DNA from: Geobacter sp. UBA5730
GTDB lineage: Bacteria > Desulfobacterota > Desulfuromonadia > Geobacterales > Pseudopelobacteraceae
Assembly: GCA_002419465.1 (NCBI GenBank)
Contig: DIGE01000014.1
Span: 186,001 to 250,000, forward strand
Direction: 5' to 3'
DNA: 64,000 nt
Shown: positions 24,286-32,586 of the stretch, piece after piece
Position numbering within the stretch: position 1 is the stretch's first letter
How the letters are laid out: each line of letters starts with the position of its first letter
Notes under the pieces: generated by a model
What the model was told of the DNA's origin: nothing
Databases searched by the model: none
The model's input: the letters and a program-made list of their open reading frames with translations, nothing else
Made by a program: the position numbers and the translations under genes

Positions 24286-25518
24286 CTACTTCAAATTCTT
24301 CTTGATCCTCTCCACCGCCTCAACCACATTCTCGCGATGGCCGAAGGCCGACAAGCGGAAGAACCCTTCGCCGCTGGGGCCGAAACCACTTCCCGGCGTG
24401 CCGACCACGTTGCATTCGTTCAAGAGCTTGTCGAAGAAGTCCCAGCTGCTCATGCCGCCCGGCGTCTTGAGCCAGATGTAGGGGGCATCCACCCCGCCGT
24501 AGCAGGTAACGCCGGCAGCGGTCAGACCTTCACGGATGATCCGGGCGTTCTCCATGTAGTAATCGATGATCTCCTTGGTCTGCTTCCAGCCCTCATCAGA
24601 GTAGACCGCAGCAGCGGCCTTCTGCACCGGGTAGGAGGCGCCGTTGAACTTGGTGGTGGTGCGGCGCAGCCAGAGCTTGTTGAAACTGTAACGCTCACCG
24701 GCGGAGGTGGTGCCCATCACCTCTTCCGGTACCACCACCAGGCCGCAACGCACGCCGGTGAAGCCTGCGGTCTTGGAGAAGGAGCGAAATTCAATGGCGC
24801 ACTTTTTGGCCCCTTCGATCTCGTAGATCGAGTGGGGGATAGAAGGGTTTGTGATGAATGCCTCGTAGGCGGCATCAAAGAATATCACGCAGTCATTGGC
24901 ATTGGCGTAATCAACCCACTTCTTCAGTTCGGCCTTGCTGGCCACGGTACCGGTGGGGTTATTGGGGAAGCAGAGATAGATGATATCCACCTTGCCGGTG
25001 GGCAGCGAGGGGATGAAGTTGTTGGCCTCGTTGCAGGGCAGGTAGACGATGTTCTGGTAGTAGCCCTTCTCATTTGCCTCGCCGGTGCGGCCGATCATGA
25101 CGTTGGTGTCGTTGTACACCGGGTAGACCGGGTCGCCGATGGCCACCACGTTGTCCAGGGCAAAGATATCCAGGATATTGGCGCAATCACACTTGGAGCC
25201 ATCGGAGATGAACATCTCTTCTGTCTTAAGGCTCACCCCCAGCGGCTTGTAGGATTTCTCGATAATGACGTTGATCAGCCAGTCATACCCCTGTTCCGGA
25301 CCGTAACCGGCAAACTTGTCAATGGTGCCCAGATCATCCACGGCATCGTGGAACGCCTTGAGCACAGCCGGCGCCAGGGGGCGGGTGACATCGCCAATCC
25401 CCAGGCGGATCACCCTGGCCTGCGGGTTTGCAGCGGTAAACTCCCGCACGCGGCGACCGATCTCAGGGAACAGGTAGCCTGCTTTGAGCTTCAAATAATT
25501 GTCATTGATCTTCGCCAT
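24286..25518 (-). CDS. dapL: LL-diaminopimelate aminotransferase
   Basis: 410 residues of the class I/II aminotransferase fold, matching DapL throughout: N-terminus INDNYLKLKAGYLFPEIGRRV, RLGIGDVTRPLAPAV, FISDGSKCDCANI, FPNNPTGTVA, FFDAAYEAFI, and the PLP lysine in FRSFSKTAGFTG. It makes LL-diaminopimelate from tetrahydrodipicolinate and glutamate in one step, bypassing the succinyl or acetyl route to lysine and peptidoglycan. It is the last of dapA-dapB-dapL on the minus strand; a palindromic repeat of about 100 bases separates it from dapB. Confidence 0.96.
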   Translation of the reverse strand: MAKINDNYLKLKAGYLFPEIGRRVREFTAANPQARVIRLGIGDVTRPLAPAVLKAFHDAVDDLGTIDKFAGYGPEQGYDWLINVIIEKSYKPLGVSLKTEEMFISDGSKCDCANILDIFALDNVVAIGDPVYPVYNDTNVMIGRTGEANEKGYYQNIVYLPCNEANNFIPSLPTGKVDIIYLCFPNNPTGTVASKAELKKWVDYANANDCVIFFDAAYEAFITNPSIPHSIYEIEGAKKCAIEFRSFSKTAGFTGVRCGLVVVPEEVMGTTSAGERYSFNKLWLRRTTTKFNGASYPVQKAAAAVYSDEGWKQTKEIIDYYMENARIIREGLTAAGVTCYGGVDAPYIWLKTPGGMSSWDFFDKLLNECNVVGTPGSGFGPSGEGFFRLSAFGHRENVVEAVERIKKNLK

Positions 25519-25610
25519 TACGAAACATCCTCCACTTAAATTTTATAAAGGAAATGCCGCAGGGAGCGGCAAATCTAATGTTATCTCAAGACGTTTGTTA
25601 ATAAACGAGG

Positions 25611-25711
25611 AGTTTTTCGTTCTGGCAAGGCTGTCGAGGGAACGGGCGGAGGCGTAGAAACACTACGCCGCACAACCGGTCCCGAAGACTTACGCAGCCA
25701 GAGCGGAAAAG
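25611..25711. repeat. Palindromic interspersed element of about 100 bases between dapB and dapL
   Basis: Nested inverted repeats: outer arms TTTTTCGTTCTGGC (25613-25626) and GCCAGAGCGGAAAA (25697-25710) with mismatches, inner arms GGCGTAG (25651-25657) and CTACGCC (25663-25669). Direct flanks include an ACGTTTGTTAATAAACG palindrome (25591-25607). The form (GGCGTAG..CTACGCC in a cruciform of about 100 bases) resembles dispersed intergenic elements that I recall from Geobacter-group genomes. Only one copy is in the window. Confidence 0.55.
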
Positions 25712-25717
25712 AACCGT

Positions 25718-26518
25718 TTATTTCAGACCTAAAACATCCTGCATGTCGTACAACCCCGGGGCCTTGCCCACCACCCACTTGGCAGCCCGCACCGAGCCAC
25801 GGGAGAACATGTCGCGGGTCATGGCGCGGTGCGAAATCTCGATCCGCTCCCCCTGACCGATGAAGTAGACGGTATGCTCGCCGATGATGTCGCCGCCCCG
25901 CACGGTCTGCATGCCGATCTCTTCTTTGGTGCGCTCACCGCAGATCCCTTCGCGGTGGTAGTTGGCCACCTGGTTGTAGTCGCGGCCCAGCGCCTCGGCC
26001 ACCACCTCGCCCATCCGCACGGCGGTGCCGGAGGGGGAGTCCTTCTTCTTGTTATGGTGCAGCTCCACGATCTCCACATCGAAGTCATCACCCAGGGTCT
26101 TGGCCACGTCTTTGAGCACCTTGAAGCAGACATTAACCCCCACGGACATGTTGGGGGCCAGCACGGCCGGGATATCCCTGGCCAGTTCAACAGCCAGCGC
26201 CCGCTCCTCCGGGGTGAAGCCGGTGGAGCCGATCACGATCGACTTTTTCTTGAGGCCGCAGACCTCCAGGTTCTTCAGCGAGACCTTGGGGGTGGTGAAG
26301 TCAATCAGCACGTCGCAGCCTTCCACGACAGCATTCAGATCGTCGGAGATGGCAACCCCCAGCGCCCCGCAACCTGCCAGCAGGCCGGCATCCTGGCCCA
26401 CCTGGGGATGACCGGGACGCTCCAGAGCGCCGGACAGGGTGCAGCCCGCCTCCTTGGCGGCGACGATGATGCGCTGACCCATGCGACCGGCAGCGCCGCA
26501 GACGGCTATTTTGATCAT
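25718..26518 (-). CDS. dapB: 4-hydroxy-tetrahydrodipicolinate reductase
   Basis: 266 residues from the ATG at 26518, preceded by AAAGGGG. The Rossmann motif is VCGAAGRMGQRI, the family signature ELHHNKKKDSPSGTA (catalytic His and Lys) is in the middle, and the C-terminus has FSRGSVRAAKWV. It reduces hydroxytetrahydrodipicolinate with NAD(P)H. The longer frame to 26581 is rejected because DapB proteins start with MIKIAV. It follows dapA by about 140 bases, which contain an imperfect inverted repeat of CAACAGAGCAAC-like sequence (26536-26652). Confidence 0.96.
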   Translation of the reverse strand: MIKIAVCGAAGRMGQRIIVAAKEAGCTLSGALERPGHPQVGQDAGLLAGCGALGVAISDDLNAVVEGCDVLIDFTTPKVSLKNLEVCGLKKKSIVIGSTGFTPEERALAVELARDIPAVLAPNMSVGVNVCFKVLKDVAKTLGDDFDVEIVELHHNKKKDSPSGTAVRMGEVVAEALGRDYNQVANYHREGICGERTKEEIGMQTVRGGDIIGEHTVYFIGQGERIEISHRAMTRDMFSRGSVRAAKWVVGKAPGLYDMQDVLGLK

Positions 26519-26656
26519 AACAAAACCCCTTTGAAACACGGAACAACAGAGCAACAGAGGACAAAGCAACAATTTAATCACTTAATAAAGGTTAAGCAAA
26601 ACCTTTAAAAGATCTTATCTCCTGCTTTTCTCCGTTGCTCCGTTGCTCTGTGTTTA

Positions 26657-27529
26657 TCAGATCAATTTATATTCCTTCATAATTGCTTCGAGTTTTGATT
26701 TGTTGGCTGCACTCATCGGCGCCAGCGGCAGGCGCACCTCGTCGGAGCACTTACCCATCAGCCCCAGGGCGGTCTTGACCGGCACCGGGTTGCTCTCGAT
26801 GAACATGGCGTTGCTGATCTTCAAGGTATCCAGGTGCAGCTTGCGAGCCGTGGCCAAATCACCGCTAAAGTAGGCATCGGTCAGGTCCGCGATCGCCTTG
26901 GGCATGATGTTGGCGGTGACCGAGATCACCCCCTTGGCGCCACAGGCCATCATCGGGAAGGTGATGAAGTCGTCGCCGGACAGCACGTCGATCTGGTCGC
27001 CGCACAGTTGCAGCACCTCGGAGGCCTGTTGCAGGGAACCGGTGGCCTCCTTGATGGCCACGATGTTCTTGATCACGGACAGACGGGCCACGGTCTCGGG
27101 CAGCAGGTTGACACCAGTGCGGCCCGGTACGTTGTAGAGGATCTGCGGGATGGCCACAGTCTCGGCCACAGCCTTATAGTGCAGGTACAGGCCTTCCTGG
27201 GTCGGCTTGTTGTAATAGGGGGTCACCAGCAGGCAGCCATCGGCGCCCAGCTGCTTGGCGTGCTCGGTCATCTCGATCGCCTCACGGGTGGAGTTGGAGC
27301 CGGTGCCGGCAATCACCGGAACCCGCTTGGCCACCTGCTCCACCACGATCTGAATCACCCGGTCATGTTCTTCATAATCCAGGGTTGAGGACTCGCCGGT
27401 GGTGCCGCAGGGCACGATGGCATCGGTGCCGCCGCTGATCTGAAACTCGACCAGTTCCCGCAGCTTCTCCTCGTCAACCGCACCATTCTTGAACGGCGTA
27501 ACGATTGCAACAATACTCCCCTTGAACAT
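26657..27529 (-). CDS. dapA: 4-hydroxy-tetrahydrodipicolinate synthase
   Basis: 290 residues, a textbook DapA barrel: GSIVAIVTPFKNG, CGTTGESSTL, the catalytic Tyr in LYNVPGRTG, the Schiff-base Lys in VAIKEATGSL, and SGDDFITFPMMACGAKGVISVTANI. It condenses pyruvate with aspartate semialdehyde, the first committed step of lysine/DAP synthesis. It heads dapA-dapB-dapL. Family length is 290-300. Confidence 0.97.
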   Translation of the reverse strand: MFKGSIVAIVTPFKNGAVDEEKLRELVEFQISGGTDAIVPCGTTGESSTLDYEEHDRVIQIVVEQVAKRVPVIAGTGSNSTREAIEMTEHAKQLGADGCLLVTPYYNKPTQEGLYLHYKAVAETVAIPQILYNVPGRTGVNLLPETVARLSVIKNIVAIKEATGSLQQASEVLQLCGDQIDVLSGDDFITFPMMACGAKGVISVTANIMPKAIADLTDAYFSGDLATARKLHLDTLKISNAMFIESNPVPVKTALGLMGKCSDEVRLPLAPMSAANKSKLEAIMKEYKLI

Positions 27530-27561
27530 GACGGCCTCCCCTTACCCCAAGTGAAATGAAC

Positions 27562-27948
27562 TTACTGTCCCGTGATTTTCCAATAATAGATGTGATATCC
27601 GGGGCCCTGCTGATCGGCCGGGGCCGGACGCAAGTCCCACAACAGGTCCCAGGGCCGTTTGGCATTGGCACTCTGAAAGCGTCCCGGCTCCCCTTTGAGC
27701 GGGTACATCCGCCAGCCCAGCCGCCGCGAGGCGGCCAACAGCTCCCGCTGGGCCTGTTTCTGCGAGTTAGCGCTGCTGTAACGCATCCGCAGGTTGGGCG
27801 ATTCGATGCAGGGGGTATCCTCTTCATTCGGCCTGCACAGCTCGATCACCGCGCCGGGCAGCATCGGAAAGAGCCGTTCGGTAACCGCCAAGGCCGGAGC
27901 TGCGTCGGCTAGTATCAGCAGCAAGGTGAAGCCAACCACATGGTTCAT
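27562..27948 (-). CDS. Small exported protein, unknown function
   Basis: 128 residues with a signal peptide (MNHVVGFTLLLILADAAPALA). The mature part is PMLPGAVIELCRPNEEDTPCIESPNLRMRYSS ..., with two Cys that could form a disulphide, a helical QKQAQRELLAASRRLGWRMYPL and a C-terminal YHIYYWKITGQ. I do not know the family. It lies just upstream of dapA on the same strand and could be co-transcribed with it, but no function follows from that. Confidence 0.6.
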   Translation of the reverse strand: MNHVVGFTLLLILADAAPALAVTERLFPMLPGAVIELCRPNEEDTPCIESPNLRMRYSSANSQKQAQRELLAASRRLGWRMYPLKGEPGRFQSANAKRPWDLLWDLRPAPADQQGPGYHIYYWKITGQ

Positions 27949-28041
27949 CTAATCCGCCACTACACAAAAGTATGAGCTAATCCGTTAAAAACCGGAAACT
28001 ATGCAAAAAATGGAATTATTTACCACGCCACCCCAAAAATG

Positions 28042-29070
28042 TCAAAACGTGTTTATACGATGGATAAAGGCGATCAACAGGCCGTAATGGAAATGATTGA
28101 ACGGAAAGCTGATCCGCGGCAGCGTGGCCAGATCAGGCTGGTCGTCCTCGCACTCCAGCGGACCACAGCAGACGATCCGCCCTCCGGGCAGGATCAGCTC
28201 AGGGAACTCCTGTTCCAGGGTCTTGACCTGCTGCTCCGAGAGCTGGCTGTTCAGACGCACAATCGCCAGGTCGTCGTGAAAACGGACCGAGTGGTAGATA
28301 CGGTAGAAGTTCTCAATGACCTGGGCCGCCTCATGCTCGTCCTTGGTGATGGTGAAGATCGAGAAATCTTCGCCGGAGATCAGCCCCTTGATCAAGAGCT
28401 GCTCTTTAACGAAATCGAAGAACTGCTCCCAAAAACCGTCGGCATCGTCCACCAGTACCAGCGGTTTGGGCGAGGTCTTGCCGGTCTGCACCAGGGTAAA
28501 GACCTCCATGGCCTCATCCAGGGTGCCGAAGCCGCCGGGGAAGACTGCCACGGCATCGGCCTCCTTGACAAAGGCCACCTTGCGGTTGAAGAAGTACTTG
28601 TAGGTCACCAGCCGCGGGTTGTTTTTCATCACCGGATTGGCGTGCTGCTCGAACGGCAGCCTGATGTTGACTGCAAAGGAGTTCTCACTGCCGGCCCCTT
28701 CGTTGCCGGCCTGCATGATGCCGCCGCCGCCACCGGTGATCGCCATCCAGCCTTTGTCGGCCAACAACCGGCCAAAACGGACACAGGTCTGATAGATCTC
28801 TTCCTCTGGTTTCGTGCGGGCCGAGCCGAAGATGGTCACCTTTTTGCGTTCCCGATAGGGACCAAAGACCCTGGTGGTGTAGCGCATCTCCCGCAGGGTG
28901 CGGTTGATCAGCTTCAGATCGGGGATGTAATCGGTCTCCTGACCGATCTTTAAGGCGGAGATCAGTAGTTCGCGCACCAGATCAGTGTGCTGAATACCCT
29001 CGGCAGCAGCCAGCAGACGGTCAAGCAGACGATCAACCTCGTCGTTGGTATGGGAAAAACTCAGTTCCAT
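28042..29070 (-). CDS. LOG-family (Rossmann) nucleotide hydrolase-like protein
   Basis: 342 residues from MELSFSH at 29070 (GGGGGT upstream; the frame start at 29097 is less likely). The core has VTIFGSARTKPEEE, AITGGGGGIMQAGNEGAG and VFPGGFGTLDEAMEVFT, the PGGxGTxxE motif of LOG/lysine-decarboxylase-like proteins, which release adenine from nucleoside monophosphates in some members. N- and C-terminal extensions of about 70 residues make it longer than the minimal LOG protein (about 190). The substrate is unknown. Confidence 0.85.
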   Translation of the reverse strand: MELSFSHTNDEVDRLLDRLLAAAEGIQHTDLVRELLISALKIGQETDYIPDLKLINRTLREMRYTTRVFGPYRERKKVTIFGSARTKPEEEIYQTCVRFGRLLADKGWMAITGGGGGIMQAGNEGAGSENSFAVNIRLPFEQHANPVMKNNPRLVTYKYFFNRKVAFVKEADAVAVFPGGFGTLDEAMEVFTLVQTGKTSPKPLVLVDDADGFWEQFFDFVKEQLLIKGLISGEDFSIFTITKDEHEAAQVIENFYRIYHSVRFHDDLAIVRLNSQLSEQQVKTLEQEFPELILPGGRIVCCGPLECEDDQPDLATLPRISFPFNHFHYGLLIAFIHRINTF

Positions 29071-29258
29071 GACACCCCCGGGTATAACCAGCAACAAACT
29101 CGTGTGGGGCGCACCCTAGCATAGTTCAAAGGGGCTGTAAACCGCCGGTCCGGGGGAATCACCGCTTGCAATCCCGCCAGAGGATATAGTATCATGCAAA
29201 CCTTTTTAAGGACCTGTATTCTCACTGGTTACTACACCGTTACAAGGAGCACGCCACG

Positions 29259-30848
29259 ATGCTGGACCTGATGCGTAAAAAAAAGGAATCGATCATCATC
29301 AAGGTGGTGTTTGTCTTCATCATCCTCTCATTTGTGATAAGTTTCGGCTATTTTTTCGATAATATGTCTGGCGGTTCAAAATCCTATGCCGCCAAGGTGG
29401 ACCGCACCACCATCTCCCTTGAGCAGTACCAGAACTCTTACCAGCGCCTGCGGGACATCTATCAGCAGCTGTTCGGCCAGGCCGGCGGCCTGACCCCCGA
29501 ACTGGAAAAACAACTCAACATCCGTCAGGTCGCACTGGACCGTCTGATCGACGGCGTGCTGCTGGCCAAGGGCAGCAAGGAACTGGGCATCAAGGTCAGC
29601 AAGGATGAGGTGGCCGCAGCCATCGCAGCCATGCCCGCCTTCCAGCGTAACGGCCAGTTTGATCTGGGACTCTATCAACAGACCCTCAAGGTTTCCCGGC
29701 TTACCCCCAACGACTTTGAGGAAGGCCAGAAGGCCGACCTGCTGATCGCCAAGACCCGCAAGGCGATCATGGACAAGGCCGTGGTGAGTGACGACGATGC
29801 CAAGGCCCAGTACCACAAGGAGCGGGACCGGGTCGAGTTGTCCTACGTCTCTTACAGCGCCACCGAACTGGCCGCAGCAATCAAGCTGACCGACAGGGAG
29901 CTGGAAGAGTACCTTAAAACGAATGCCGATAAATTCAAGGCACCGGAAAAGGTTGCCATCAGCTACCTGCTGCTGGACCCTTCCGCTCAGGTGGCCGATC
30001 AGCAGGTTACCAACGAAGAGCAGGAAGGTTTCTACCGCAAAAATCTGGACCGCTACCTGGGCAGCGACAACAGCCCGATCCCTTTTGAAAAGATCAAGGA
30101 CCAGGTGCTGGCCGATGCCAAGCGTAGCAAGGCCAGCAAGGCGCTGTTTGAAAAAGCGGCCGACACGCTCTACCAGAACATCAAGACCGGTGATCTGCAG
30201 TTGGTGGCCGACAAGCTCCAGACCAAAGTCAACGAAACCGCCCTGTTCACCGCAGCGCTACCGCCCCAGGCCCTGGCCGGCGAGCAGGCCCTGCTGACCA
30301 AAGCCTTTGAGTTGAAGGTCGGCGAACTGGGCGGCCCACTGGAAACCGCCAAAGGGATCTACCTCTTCAAGGTTAAAGAAAAGAAGCCTGCCGAACTGCT
30401 GCCGCTGGCCAAGGTACGTGGTACGGTTGAGCAGCAGGTGCGAGCCATCAAGGCCAGCGAACTGGCCAAGCAAAAGGCCGTTGAGGCCCAAAAACAGCTT
30501 GGCACCACCAATCACGCCGGTCTGAAGCTCCAAACCACTCCGGCCTTCGGCTATAACGCCAAAGGCGATCTGCCTGCCATCGGCAATTCACTGCCACTGC
30601 TGGAGTCTGCCTTCAAACTGACGGCGGCGGCCCCTGCTCCCAGCGAACCGATGCTGATCGGCAACCGCTGGTATGCGGTCCGGCTCAAACAGCGCACCAG
30701 TGCATCCGAGGCTGATTTTACCAGCCAGAAGGAAGTGCTGAAGCAGCGGATGCTGCCGCAACGCCAGGAAGAGGCCCTCAAAAACTGGCTGCTGGAGCGG
30801 CGCGCCAAGGCCAAGGTGGACATCAACCAGGGCTTGCTGAACCCCTAA
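29259..30848 (+). CDS. PpiD-like membrane-anchored periplasmic chaperone (SurA-N domain)
   Basis: 529 residues. One membrane helix (IIIKVVFVFIILSFVISFGYFF, residues 13-34) anchors a large periplasmic part. A SurA_N/PpiD-like helical domain follows (SYAAKVDRTTISLEQYQNSYQRLRDIYQQL), then VSRLTPNDFEEGQKADLL, and a degenerate parvulin-like region (TKAFELKVGELGGPLETAKGIYLFKVKEKKPAELLPL) without a clear set of catalytic residues. Probably helps fold exported proteins at the inner membrane. It lies upstream of purC on the plus strand with 53 bases between them. Confidence 0.85.
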   Translation: MLDLMRKKKESIIIKVVFVFIILSFVISFGYFFDNMSGGSKSYAAKVDRTTISLEQYQNSYQRLRDIYQQLFGQAGGLTPELEKQLNIRQVALDRLIDGVLLAKGSKELGIKVSKDEVAAAIAAMPAFQRNGQFDLGLYQQTLKVSRLTPNDFEEGQKADLLIAKTRKAIMDKAVVSDDDAKAQYHKERDRVELSYVSYSATELAAAIKLTDRELEEYLKTNADKFKAPEKVAISYLLLDPSAQVADQQVTNEEQEGFYRKNLDRYLGSDNSPIPFEKIKDQVLADAKRSKASKALFEKAADTLYQNIKTGDLQLVADKLQTKVNETALFTAALPPQALAGEQALLTKAFELKVGELGGPLETAKGIYLFKVKEKKPAELLPLAKVRGTVEQQVRAIKASELAKQKAVEAQKQLGTTNHAGLKLQTTPAFGYNAKGDLPAIGNSLPLLESAFKLTAAAPAPSEPMLIGNRWYAVRLKQRTSASEADFTSQKEVLKQRMLPQRQEEALKNWLLERRAKAKVDINQGLLNP

Positions 30849-30901
30849 CCAGACCACGAACAGAACTGACTCGCGACACTTATTTGTTAAGGAGACCCGC
30901 C

Positions 30902-31792
30902 ATGACACAACCCGTGAAGCAGACCGATTTCCCCGGCCTGAATCTGATCAGCCGCGGCAAGGTACGTGATATCTACGACCTGGGCGACACCCTGTTGATG
31001 GTGACTTCCGACCGGATCTCCGCCTTTGACGTGATTATGAACGAGCCGATCCCTGACAAGGGCGCGGTGCTGACCCAGATTTCAAAGTTCTGGTTCTCGC
31101 AGATGGAAGACATCATCCCCAACCATATCATCTCCACCAACGTGGCTGACTACCCTGCTGTGTGCAAGCCGTACGCCGACGTGCTGGCCGGTCGTTCCAT
31201 GTGGGTCAAGAAGGCCCGGCCACTGGCAGCCGAGTGCATCGTGCGGGGCTATGTGTCCGGGTCGGGCTGGAAGGATTACCAGGCCACCGGTTCGATCTGC
31301 GGCATCACGCTGCCAGCCGGGCTGAAGGAGTCCGATCGTCTGCCGGAGCCGATCTTCACCCCCTCCACCAAGGCTGAGCTGGGTACCCATGACGAAAACA
31401 TCAGCTTTGATGAAATGGCCCGTATCTGCGGCAAAGAGCTGGCCGAACAGGCCCGCGAGGCCACCATCAGGATCTACTGCCGGGCCCGTGACATCGCCGA
31501 CCAGAAGGGGATCATCATCGCCGACACCAAGTTTGAGTTCGGCGTGTTTGAGGGCAAACTGATTATCATCGACGAGTGCCTGACCCCTGATTCCAGCCGC
31601 TTCTGGCCGAAAGACCAGTACCAGCCAGGCGGTCCCCAACCCAGCTTTGACAAGCAGTTCCTGCGGGACTACCTGGAGACCCTGGATTGGGGCAAGTGTG
31701 ACCCTGCGCCGCCCCTGCCGACCGAGATCGTGACCAAGACCGGCGAAAAATATAAAGAGGCCCTGTTCCGGCTGGCCGGCATCAAGCTTTAA
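30902..31792 (+). CDS. purC: Phosphoribosylaminoimidazole-succinocarboxamide synthase
   Basis: 296 residues from the ATG at 30902 (AAGGAG nine bases upstream). It matches SAICAR synthase of the longer, yeast-like class: ISRGKVRDIYDLGDTLLMVTSDRISAFDVIMNEPIPDKG, PLAAECIVRGYVSGSGWKDYQ, and IADTKFEFG with LIIIDECLTPDSSRFW. It ligates aspartate to CAIR using ATP in purine synthesis. A strong terminator follows. Confidence 0.97.
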   Translation: MTQPVKQTDFPGLNLISRGKVRDIYDLGDTLLMVTSDRISAFDVIMNEPIPDKGAVLTQISKFWFSQMEDIIPNHIISTNVADYPAVCKPYADVLAGRSMWVKKARPLAAECIVRGYVSGSGWKDYQATGSICGITLPAGLKESDRLPEPIFTPSTKAELGTHDENISFDEMARICGKELAEQAREATIRIYCRARDIADQKGIIIADTKFEFGVFEGKLIIIDECLTPDSSRFWPKDQYQPGGPQPSFDKQFLRDYLETLDWGKCDPAPPLPTEIVTKTGEKYKEALFRLAGIKL

Positions 31793-31808
31793 CCTGACTC
31801 CATCGGAA

Positions 31809-31848
31809 GCGAAAAACCCCCGCCGGTTTCCCGGCGGGGGTTTTTCGC
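31809..31848 (+). terminator. Strong intrinsic terminator after purC
   Basis: GCGAAAAACCCCCGCCGG pairs with CCGGCGGGGGTTTTTCGC, an 18-bp stem with a four-base loop, 17 bases after the purC stop. The A/T ends let it work in both directions. Confidence 0.92.
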
Positions 31849-31920
31849 GCCTGACATTTGACCAGCACTAAATTGGGGGTATACTGATTCCACGATTAGT
31901 TTTGCAGGAAGGGAGCGCAC

Positions 31921-32100
31921 ATGAAGCTGGACGACATCAAAAAGATCGCTGAACAACATGGCATCAAGCCCGGCAAGCTCCGCAAGGCTGAATTGATCCG
32001 GGCGATCCAGCAAGCCGAGGGGAATCCGGCGTGCTATGACACGGGGCAGTCCGCCACCTGCGGCCAAGAGCTCTGTAGCTGGCGTGACGACTGCGAATAA
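31921..32100 (+). CDS. Small SAP/Rho-N-like protein with four cysteines
   Basis: 59 residues starting at the ATG 31921, with GGAAGGGAG upstream. Residues 1-33 (MKLDDIKKIAEQHGIKPGKL, then RKAELIRAIQQAEGN) match a SAP/Rho-termination-factor N-terminal helix-extended-helix motif, usual for nucleic-acid contact. The tail has four cysteines, C-x8-C-x4-C-x6-C (PACYDTGQSATCGQELCSW to DDCE), likely a small metal site. It is not long enough to stand out as a frame but has a good start, stop and amino-acid pattern. Related small proteins occur, as I recall, in other Geobacter-group genomes. Function is not known. Confidence 0.75.
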   Translation: MKLDDIKKIAEQHGIKPGKLRKAELIRAIQQAEGNPACYDTGQSATCGQELCSWRDDCE

Positions 32101-32172
32101 CCAAACCTGATATTTACTCTGCGAACGGCCCGCTGGCGGGTGCCAGCTGGCCGTTTAGCACAACGCGGCCGG

Positions 32173-32586
32173 TCAACTGAGCCCCTTTTCCCGCAAAAAC
32201 TGCCCCAACTCACGATCCCTGGTGGAAATATGCTGCACCAGCCAGTCCAGCAGCATCTTATTGGTGGTCAGGACGTGGTCCACCTGCACCTCACCCTCAG
32301 ACTTGATAGTGCGCTTCAGTTCAACCAACCGCTTGGTGAACCCCAGATGTAGCAACTGGTGGCTCTGAAACTCGGGGTAGCCGCTTTCACGCTGCAGCTG
32401 TTCCTCATCGCCAAAGTGCTTGACCACATACTCATCCAGAAAATCGAGCAGTCGGCTCAACTCTGTCCGCCCCTCACCGCGACGGCAGGCTGTCAACAAC
32501 AGGTCGAAACGTTCCAGCAGTTCTCGATGCTGCTGATCAATTTGCGAATTACCGATTGCCAGTTCATCACGCCAGCTAATGCTCAT
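32173..32586 (-). CDS. Bacteriohemerythrin
   Basis: 137 residues from the ATG at 32586 (MSISWRDELAIGNSQIDQQH). All iron ligands of the hemerythrin four-helix bundle are visible: DQQHRELLERFD, HFGDEEQ (His, Glu), SHQLLHLGF and HISTRDRELG (His ... Asp). It binds O2 at a di-iron centre and may deliver or scavenge oxygen in this likely anaerobe. Its start overlaps the last 11 bases of the Lon-type protease gene, so the two are translationally coupled. The frame start at 32679 is rejected. Confidence 0.92.
   Translation of the reverse strand: MSISWRDELAIGNSQIDQQHRELLERFDLLLTACRRGEGRTELSRLLDFLDEYVVKHFGDEEQLQRESGYPEFQSHQLLHLGFTKRLVELKRTIKSEGEVQVDHVLTTNKMLLDWLVQHISTRDRELGQFLREKGLS

Noticed and set aside
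24337..25539. 400-codon plus-strand frame opposite dapL
   Set aside because: It mirrors the dapL codons and has low-complexity Gly/Ala/Val/His composition; dapL is certain.
28039..28953. 304-codon plus-strand frame opposite the LOG-family gene
   Set aside because: Shadow of a gene with clear PGGxGT motif; no motif in the antisense frame.
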